Positions 56,520 to 64,000 of a DNA stretch of 64,000 nucleotides are shown piece by piece (position 1 is the first letter of the stretch; each line of letters opens with the position of its first letter). The notes under the pieces are model-generated. The model had not been told where the DNA came from and searched no databases. It saw nothing but the letters and a program-made list of their open reading frames with translations. The position numbers and the translations under genes were made by a program. The stretch covers positions 5,642,001 to 5,706,000 of the forward strand of contig JAYKYS010000007.1 of assembly GCA_036924285.1 (NCBI GenBank), given 5' to 3'. Source of the DNA: Asterella californica (Eukaryota > Streptophyta > Marchantiopsida > Marchantiales > Aytoniaceae).

Positions 56520-58540
56520 TGTCAAAGTGTGATTCGTCTACCTAGGAAAGCGCTAGGCTTCTGGCTGTGGTTGTTTACTCAAGAGGTAGGCCTTTCATGT
56601 TACAACAGGGCGCTATAAGCACTCACACCGATGTTTAGGATCCTCTAATATGTTCAGAAAGCAAAATTCAGATCTAACTAGTAATAATATGATCAAGCGG
56701 TGAACTTTAACACTCAAGGAGAGGAAAATTATGATGATTCTGAATTATAAAATTCTACTACATGTAAAAGAGAGCCCACTGAGCACACACACGAAGTTTC
56801 AGCTTGAGATCAAATTCTAGCACCGAGATATGGGCAGAAAAGTTCTGATCAAAGATATTGCGATAATTTTTGATACTCAGACAGCTACTTTGACCTACAA
56901 CAGAAAATTGGCTCGATCACTTTTGAAGATTCTTACAGGATTTGGAGTCTACAAGATGTTGAACATCCTTGTGAAGTTGGGACTCCTGATTGTTCACATT
57001 TCTCCAGATATCATTCTCTGAAGTTGCTGCTCTAGATTGAGAGTTTTCCAGACCCCCTCTGCTTCAGCGGTCGCCCTGAATTACTCACTCACTCAAATAA
57101 CTTGAAATTTTTTAGACAGTCGTAGCTCTCTTGACAGTGAACGCAACCACGAAGTTTTGAAGCGATTTCCTCAATTCTGCTACAAATGACACTGAAAACC
57201 CCAAATCCAACAAAAGTGACGCAGTTTCAACTCAATCTGAACTTCAATTGGGCATAACTCCTTCTTTATTGCACCAAATCGATCAAGAATTTCACTAACA
57301 GTGCTTGGCACAACGAGCTCTCTCTTCCTCTGCTCTCAGATTTCACAGTGTCTTCATCAAATGCTCGAACTCTCCTTTAGACCTATGTTTCTAAATTTAG
57401 AATTTTACAAAAGACAAAAATGGACCAATAGGAGTTCATAGCTCCACTTGGTTGTCCTTTTGTGCCTTAAACCATGTGGTAACTTAATTCCACTCATAGG
57501 CTACCACGTAAAGTTCCCTAAAGTGCCAGCGTAAATCTTAAACTACTTAAAACGACACGCAGTCCTGAAAGTAAACTTAAACTAGCTAAAAAGTGTGCAT
57601 GAGCAACACGTAAGTACAACCCATGAGCTTAAATCATATCAACATGGTAAATCTAAGTTATGTACATTGAACATCATAGACAAGTAAGAAGTCACTTGCA
57701 CAAGCGCACAAATGCTTGAACAAGATAACTAGCATATTATCAGCCTACTAGGACTCAAAATAGTGTTAACATCGTATGCAAAGATGTCAAACATATACAT
57801 AAACGACTAGAAGTAATATGAGCTAATTCTAGAACTACTAAACTCAAGTGTCTGAGTAGAAATGTAACATGTAGCCGCCAAGTAGCGCGACAACGTACAA
57901 GGTTTCTTCAATAATGAGGAAGCAGGCCCCTTGCGTCCTTAGTATAGTGCCTGGAGCTGCAAATACCCAGTCAGCAAGTAAACTAGAGTCCAGCTTGAAT
58001 TTCCCATCTTCCGAATCACGTAACTTCTCCACTAGACGTCCAATTGAAGTAGACAAAGTGCCCATGGGAAGATGACAGGGAGCTCTACCCATCGATGTAA
58101 TGAAAATGAAGATCTGAAGTTGTGCCAAAAGCCCGTAAGCTGGGCTTAGCTTGTTTTACCCATCTTTCGAATCTCGTAACTTCTCCACTATGTGTCCAAA
58201 TGAAGTAGACAAAGTGTCTATGGAAAGCTGACAATGAGCTCTATCCATTGATGCGATGAAAGTGAAGATCCGAAGTGGTGCCAAAGTCTGTAAGCTGAGG
58301 CCTAGCTTGTTTTACCCATCTTTGAGTCTTGTAACTTCTCCACTATGTGTCCAAACGAAGTAGACGAAGTGCCTATGGAGTGCTGACAAAGAGCTCTATC
58401 CACTGATGCGATGAAAGTGGAGATTCGAAATTGTATCAAAAGCTCGTAAGCTGGGGCCTAGCTTGCTTTCTCATGAGTGTCTTGGGAGCGATAAGCATCG
58501 AAGTCTGAATTTCAAGTAGGAGCTGGTCCACGACACGACA
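56520..58540 (-). repeat. Complete chimeric LTR shared by pol (upstream) and gag (downstream)
   Basis: Begins in minus sense at 58540 with TGTCGTGTCGTGGACC and ends TTTGACA at 56520, 2021 bp. The first ~640 bp (subrepeats, LTR ORF start) match the LTR of the gag-only element. At about 57893 it switches to an unrelated core, and the last ~60 bp again resemble the other subfamily (CCACAGCCAGAAGCC...TTTCCTAGG). Integrase lies on its 5' side and gag on its 3' side, so this is a single LTR between two element copies of the same orientation. Confidence 0.85.
57844..58128 (-). CDS. LTR ORF, N-terminal part only
   Basis: Starts MAQLQIFIFITSMGRAPC and runs through ADWVFAAPGTILRTQGACFLI, like the copy at 46054-46512. 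The LTR core switch at about 57893 replaces the C-terminal half, so the protein would be truncated. Shown for comparison with the other LTR ORFs. Confidence 0.25.
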   Translation of the reverse strand: MAQLQIFIFITSMGRAPCHLPMGTLSTSIGRLVEKLRDSEDGKFKLDSSLLADWVFAAPGTILRTQGACFLIIEETLYVVALLGGYMLHFYSDT

Positions 58541-58627
58541 TCCACCCCCTTTAAACATGTGCATCCTCTGGTATGCACCTGAGATATCAACCAAGGAGTG
58601 GACGGACACGCACCTCGTCATATCGTC

Positions 58628-60020
58628 CTACTTCTCATCGTAACCAACCTCATCTTCAAGGTCTTCTACATAATCCTCATCCTCAAACTGAAACTCCATC
58701 AAGATATCTGCTAGATCGACCTCTTCATCTCTCTTTTTGAAAATCTTGACATGTTTACCTGCCACTGGTATCTTCAAGCTCAATCCGTCCAACTCTTGCA
58801 AGGCATAAGTTGCGTTGTCATGAACCTTCTTCACCATATACGGACCAAACCATCACCTAGAAAACTTCCGGAGTGCACTATGCTGGTTGTCTAGACTGTT
58901 GTCATAGACTAACACCAATCACCTTCCTTGATTTCTCTAAGTCTCAAACGATATTGCTGATCAAATCTGACCTTGTTTTTCAACCGTGCTTCACGCAGTC
59001 TATCCAAAGCAGCTTGGATATCCTCAGGTCTTCTTTCTAACTGCCTAATTCGAATAGCAAGAAGCTCTTCCTTAGTCAAATTGTCTTCCCAAGGTAACAC
59101 ACTCCATGTCAGAACATGTTCTTCAATCGGTATGATAGGTTTCTGACCTATGATGAGTTCCACTGACATGTAACCTGTCACCAAGCTATGAGTCGTTCGA
59201 TCTGTCCATAATGCAAATGGTAAGAGTCGAGATCACTCGCACACCCTCTCATTGCAGGCCTTCACCAAAGCCTTCACAATGAGTGGATGACCGCATTCAC
59301 TCTTGGCATTCCCTTCGGGGTTGTATGCAGTTGTCAATGACAACCTCACCCCACACCTTGCAAAGAATTCACGAGCCTCATGTGCATCTAACTCTCCCCG
59401 ATCTGCAGTGATCTTTCCCACACATCAATATGGACAAACAATCTCTTCCAAGAGAAATCTACATACCCCTTCAGTTGTCTTTGTCCGAAGCGCCCTACCC
59501 TCAACTTGATTTGAAAGACCTTCTCTAGCAAGTACCAAGTATCTCATCTGCCACAATCCAACTGGCATAATCACCAAGTCTACAACCCATATGAAGTGGA
59601 TTGTCAACGGATAAGTCGGATGTAATCCATCTCGATGTCGGATGTTCGAGTACATCTGACATGTCAAACAAGACTCCACAAAAAATATGACATCCTTGTA
59701 CATGTTTTTCACCAATACCGCTCTTTCATCTTCGTAAAAGTGGCCCAAATCTCCCAATGTCTAGCCCAAAGACTCTCATGAAATGCCTTGAGCAACTTCT
59801 ACTGATCTTCTTTGTCGCAAATCACTCGTAGCGGTATCCCACCTTTCTGCTTCGATCGCTTCCAAAGTAACTCATCCTGCAACATGAAGTTGTAGGCTTT
59901 TCCTTTGAACTCTCTGAAACCTCTCATCCGTCCAACCTGTATGCTTAGCCATCGTACTAAAGTACCTCCCGATGTCAAGCAAATCATCATCATATAATCC
60001 TTCAACAAATAACTCTTTAG
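58628..60020 (-). pseudogene. Integrase block of a retrotransposon, minus strand
   Basis: Read from 60020 downward: pre-integrase spacer (FKGKAYNFMLQDELLWKRSK), zinc region second half (CLTCQMY), start of the core (VVDLVIMPVGLWQMRYLVLAREGL), KITADRGELDAHEAREFF with the second catalytic Asp, NPEGNAKSECGH with the catalytic Glu region, and a C-terminal RFDQQYRLRLREIKEGDW segment ending in an acidic tail at 58628. Frame changes and stops separate the pieces (59757/59425, 59421/59233, 59184/58909). It keeps W where the copy at 48538-52023 has TGA. A purine tract and LTR start follow at 58540. Upstream RT and RNase H are missing; the sequence switches strand near 60020. Confidence 0.85.
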
Positions 60021-60700
60021 AAGGAGAGGGTGACAAGAACATTGCAGAGCTTACTAAGGATGAAGCTGAAGACTCAATGGAGGTTGAAGATGAATTTGAA
60101 GCTGAAGATGAAGAGTCTTGATCTAGATCTGGCACATACCGGAGGATGTGCAGGTTCAAATATAAAGCATTTGTGCGCTTGTGCAAGTGACCTCTTACTT
60201 GTCTATGATGTTCAATGTACATAACTTAGATTTACCATGTTGATAAGATTTAAGCTCATGGGTTGTACTTACGTGTTGCCCATGCACACTTTTTAGTTGG
60301 TTTAAGTTTACTTTCAGGACTGCGTGTCGTTTTAAGTAGTTTAAGATTTACGTTGGCACTTTAGGGAACTTTACGTGGTAGCCTATGAGTGGAATTAAGT
60401 TACCACATGGTTTAAGACACAAAAGGACAACCAAGTGGAGCTATGAACTCCTATTGGTCCATTTTTGTCTTTTGTAAAACTCTAAATTTAGAAACAAAGG
60501 TCTAAAGAAGAGTTCGAGCATTTGATGAGGACACTGTGAAATCTGAGAATAGAGGAAGAGAGAGCTCGTTGTGCCAAGCACTGTTAGTGAAATTCTTGAT
60601 CGATTTGGAGCAATAAAGAAGACATTGTCTCTGTTCAGCACACAGCATCTCCACAGCCAGGAACCTCGCGTTTTCCTGGACATCCTTCACGCAATATCCG
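60021..60700 (+). repeat. Pol C-terminus, purine tract and deleted LTR, plus orientation
   Basis: Begins with an acidic pol tail (GAAGCTGAAGACTCAATGG...) and the CCGGAGGATGTGCAGG purine-rich block seen at 52050. It enters the LTR core without the LTR start, is collinear with the core of 56520-58540 up to about 60625, and ends with the other subfamily's LTR terminus (CCAGGAACCTCGCG...CTTCACGCAATATCCGA). It is a chimera of both LTR types in one 500-bp piece. Confidence 0.8.
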
Positions 60701-60740
60701 AAGCGATAACGTATTGATGCAGTGTACACGTTGAGTCTCG

Positions 60741-61377
60741 GTGAGTTTTGTTCGATGTTGCAGACTGTCAAATTGCCGAGATGCCATAGATGACACCCAC
60801 ATTCAGATCCAAGTACCGGCTGGAACAAACCAAACATTGAATTTTTATAATCAGAAGGGTTATTTATCTATTGTCTTGAAGGACATATATGATATTGATG
60901 AAATCTTTGTTGATGCAATGTACACGTTGTATGTACAAGGTCAAGAATGATAAGAGAGTTTGACGTGTCTCGATTATTCATCATAAGATTAGTCTATAAG
61001 AACCACTGGTTGAGTCAAAAATTTACTTTAAATATGATCAAGGAGTTATTGTCATACATATATGGGGACTCAATGACCACTATGCACCTTTGGTTGATGA
61101 TGCCATATAGCTGAAATGCAAACTCATGCAACCTACATGTTATCTACAATGAAAGACATAGCAGAGGCCAGATTTGTATAAACAAACTTCTGAGATTCTC
61201 GAAGCTCGGTTCAGAATTCTTAACACTGATATAAATTATAGTGTTGGATGGCTAGCACGCGTAGTACATGTATGTTGCATTATTCACAACATGCTCATAA
61301 AGAATCGGGTGAGTCTTAAGGATAGGAGTGAGGTTCCACATGCCCCTATGTTGGTTATTGGTGTGAATAATTCATGA
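60741..61377 (+). pseudogene. PIF/Harbinger-type DDE transposase relic
   Basis: Reads AIDDTHIQIQVPAG...NFYNQKGYLSIVLKD, the first-Asp region of Harbinger transposases (usually AIDGTHI). Then comes IYGDSMTTMHLWLMMPY, corresponding to the second-Asp GDSxYPL region. The reading at 61174-61377 has EARFRILNTDINYSVGW and VVHVCCIIHNMLIKN, the conserved C-terminal end. Stops and frame changes lie between the parts (about 60950-61170). This family moves by cut-and-paste with a separate Myb-like partner, which is not seen. No terminal inverted repeats were found. The relic begins about 40 bp after the retrotransposon LTR end. Confidence 0.85.
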
Positions 61378-62971
61378 GTAGCAGACATTAAACAAATGTG
61401 AGATCAGTATTGACACAATATATGATGATGTTTTGCGTAATAATACATTATTGTCCTTCTGATCTTTTGGTTCTAGGGCATGAGATGTGTATGTTACTTT
61501 ATATGTGTGTTGTGATGTCATTACATTATGAGTCTCGAGTGTTACCCACTGCTTGTATAGTACACTGTTTTCGTGCTTCTTCACAAAAAGCTTGTTGTCT
61601 TCTTACGTTGAGTTGAAAATTTTGAATAGTTTATGTGTGGTATGTTGTTGTTTGGGTGTCGAGTGTTGTCCATTATATATGATATATTGTTTTTATGCGG
61701 ATTTGTATAGAGCTTGTTGTCTTCACATGGTGAGTTCAAGTTGAATAATTATTTTGTACTTCTAGATACAAGATGCATTTAAATTTTCTGGATTATAATA
61801 AAATTTCCCAAGAATATATGGTCCACTTCAACGGACCCAGCGGCTAAACTCTGAAGTTTATTTGAGGTTCATCTCTCCAATTAACTTATTTAATATTAAC
61901 ACATCTAAACTTCAAAAAGAATATGGTTCATAACACAAAATCCTTGCGTCCAATAGCATTTATGTTGCTTCCCAAAGTGACTGAGAATCAATTCACTGTC
62001 TACAAGTGATGCTAAATATGCAAGAAAAACAACACTCACTTCGCTACGCGAGAAGATTTTAACATGTACCACGTGGAGATGAATGCGTAAGTCTACATGA
62101 GAACTCACGCAACGGGACCCATGAAAAGAATGAAGAACATGATGCATACAAGATAGTGCGACTTAAACTTTTATAATCTGCACTCGTTAGGCAAATGTAA
62201 TCCGGCTCCGTAGTGTCAATAACCAAAATGTGAGAGAACTATTTAGAAAGGTAACGTGATCAGGCTCTAAAACAATATACATCCTCGATGAACTCTGGGA
62301 ACTTTTGCTCGTTTATTGAAAATATATAAGTGTTAAGTGGAAAATATATACTAAGTAAATGTAAAAATTTATTTTTTTTATAAATATTATATGTTAGTCC
62401 ATGCCTGGAAACACGACAAAAGCAAAAAAAACCCATAAGTGATGACTCTGCTCTCGCGCTTCAGAAGATACAAGACTGGAGAACTGTACTCACAATTATA
62501 TTATGATTTAATGAGATATTTAATTTATATCTAACCCTTCCATTTAACTTATCCTATGGTATAAGTTAAATTATCCTATGGTATAAGTTAAATGATTATT
62601 CCCTCTCTCCCGAACTCCGAAGAGGGTGAATATATATACAGTCTTGGTGACAAACACATCACCACCCCACGTTTTTAACTTTTAGGACATGCAACTAAAC
62701 TCTTCTCTCTCTCCATTCTAGCCTTCCTAGTAATCCTAGTTATCACTAGGAAGGCGAATTTATGTGTACTACAGTTAGTGCAGGAAGGATGGGAGCGGCG
62801 GAGGAAAGAGCAATAAATAGGAAAGAGGAAAGAGAGAAGAGGAATCGGAAAGAAAAGAGAGAGATTGCGAAGCTATCGGCATGTAAGAGCATTCGGACCG
62901 AAGCAAAGGAAGGAAAAGAAACAAGTCCAAGTTCGAGTCAAGTGGGTCGGCGGAGATGCGCTTGGGCTCAC
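61378..62971. other. AT-rich stretch, no gene seen
   Basis: Short readings only. An 11-bp hairpin ATTTAACTTAT / ATAAGTTAAAT lies at 62542-62571, with half of it duplicated just after. A second 11-bp hairpin GCCTTCCTAGT / ACTAGGAAGGC lies at 62721-62755 with a 13-nt loop. The right part is purine-rich and leads into a probable promoter. Confidence 0.4.
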
Positions 62972-62983
62972 TATATATATAAA
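62972..62983 (+). promoter_or_regulatory. Probable TATA box of a gene leaving the window
   Basis: TATATATATAAA after GA-rich DNA and followed by GAGAGATATG...GAAGAGAAGGAGAAGG. The sequence from about 63005 is GC- and GA-rich, unlike the AT-rich DNA to the left, as expected for a plant 5' leader. Confidence 0.5.
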
Positions 62984-64000
62984 CCGAAATAGAGAGATAT
63001 GATACCGCATTAAGAGGAGGAAGAGAAGGAGAAGGTCCGTCTGGAGCAGCAGCACGAGGAGGAGAATCTTTTGGCTGGTCTTATCGCTGGCCTGTAGAAG
63101 TTTCTGTTTAGGGTACCGTAGGAGAGATAGGGAGACGGGGAAGGAGGACCAGACTGACTGCCTGTCGGTTGATTCTGTCCGAGGGGAGGGATTGATCGAT
63201 TAGAAAGTGACTCGGACAGTTACGAGAAGGAGGAGACGGCTTTGAGAGTCCCGAGCAACGGGCTAATTGTTTTTAGTCTCCTACGAGCGGTCCGTTAGGG
63301 TTTGGTTTGGTAGCGAATCGCTCAGCAGCAGGCGGTTTTTCCTCCGAAGGAAACGAGGGCTTTGGGTTTGGGCGTGGCCTCCTGCTGGTCTGTGTGGGTG
63401 TGTGTGTGCCTGTCTGCCTGGGAGGGGCGATCAGCTCGGATTATCGAAGGGAACGAAAGGAAACGAGACGAGATAGTTTGGGTACAGTTTTGCGACCCAT
63501 CCCATTCCATCACAACGTACATTCAATTGAGATAGTTAGTACTGGAAGGATGATGATTGTTTAGGGGACTCGTGCGTGTGTTGCGATGCGATGCGATGTG
63601 ATGTAATGTAATGGGTGAGTTAGCCGTGCTTTGTAGTGGCGGGATTGCCATCATGTTTGCTGGTGTGATGAGGGTTTTGTGTAGGCAGGGTTTGTGAAAT
63701 TACGCGCCTGTCGGCTTTGCTCCCCCTTTTCCTCAATTCTTCCTGCATTTGTTCTGGAAAGAAGGGAGATGTCCGCTCAGCAACCGCACGCGCATGCATG
63801 AGCCTGGGAACTTCTCCTCTGCGGATTTTCTTATTTCGAGTTGCCTGCCCTGTCTTCTCTGCAGTTTTACTTCTCTATACAGGGTTTTCCTCGCTGGTCT
63901 CTCTCTCTGGCCGTGAGATGATGTGACTGCAACTGATTGTCGCGTTCGACGGGTAGTTTATAGGCGTGAAGGAGAACCTGCGTGCGTTTGCCATTTTCTC
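62984..64000 (+). other. Probable 5' leader or first intron of a rightward gene
   Basis: The composition shift and GA/GT-rich tracts (GTGTGGGTGTGTGTGTGCC near 63395, GATGCGATGCGATGTGATG near 63585) suggest transcribed leader or intron. Short readings (63267-63564, 63717-63926) lack conserved features, and none is confidently coding. The protein start probably lies beyond 64000. Confidence 0.35.

Noticed and set aside
57893..57893. A separate LTR element nested inside the LTR at 58540
   Set aside because: The combined length equals that of the other LTRs and the terminal block again matches the first subfamily, so a chimeric LTR is simpler than a nested insertion.

Overview
The window looks like nuclear DNA of a land plant, most likely an early-diverging one (bryophyte or other spore-bearing lineage). 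The reasons are: one eukaryotic tRNA gene with internal promoter boxes and no encoded CCA; a gene split by many short GT-AG introns; plant-type TATA boxes with GA/CT-rich leaders; an intronless armadillo-repeat gene; and abundant decayed Ty3-like LTR retrotransposons whose reverse transcriptase carries an FLDDI catalytic box. The lineage is inferred from general family knowledge, not from a database match.

Layout. 1-956: decayed, transposase-like coding sequence on the minus strand. 2219-8746: gag-only, non-autonomous LTR retrotransposon (minus) with two ~2.02 kb LTRs. 8747-16229: repeat-rich region holding a broken rolling-circle Rep (HUH endonuclease) relic at 10840-11832 and many local tandem duplications. 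16230-16301: tRNA-Lys(UUU). 16302-22500: AT-rich DNA with a second Rep relic (19266-19756, minus) and an old LTR fragment. 22557-25470: promoter, long leader and intronless ARM-repeat gene. 26941-28835: LTR and gag remnants in opposite orientations. 29018-32900: CT microsatellite, hairpins and non-genic DNA. 32945-39037: MCM10 replication-factor gene on the minus strand, reconstructed here as 14 exons. 39643-40188: minisatellite. 42804-44795: solo LTR. 45639-60700: a scrambled cluster of the same retrotransposon family, with gag-protease, RT-RNaseH-integrase and LTR blocks in alternating orientation. 60741-61377: PIF/Harbinger transposase relic. 62972-64000: probable promoter and leader of a plus-strand gene leaving the window.

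Only three host loci are well supported: MCM10, the ARM-repeat gene and tRNA-Lys. They show no functional link to each other. The rest is mostly mobile-element history. The most unusual signals are the two HUH/Rep relics, an open reading frame kept inside the LTRs of several diverged retrotransposon copies, chimeric LTRs of constant length, and a recurring pattern of 11-20 bp short-spaced perfect or near-perfect hairpins, several of them exactly at the broken ends of LTR copies.
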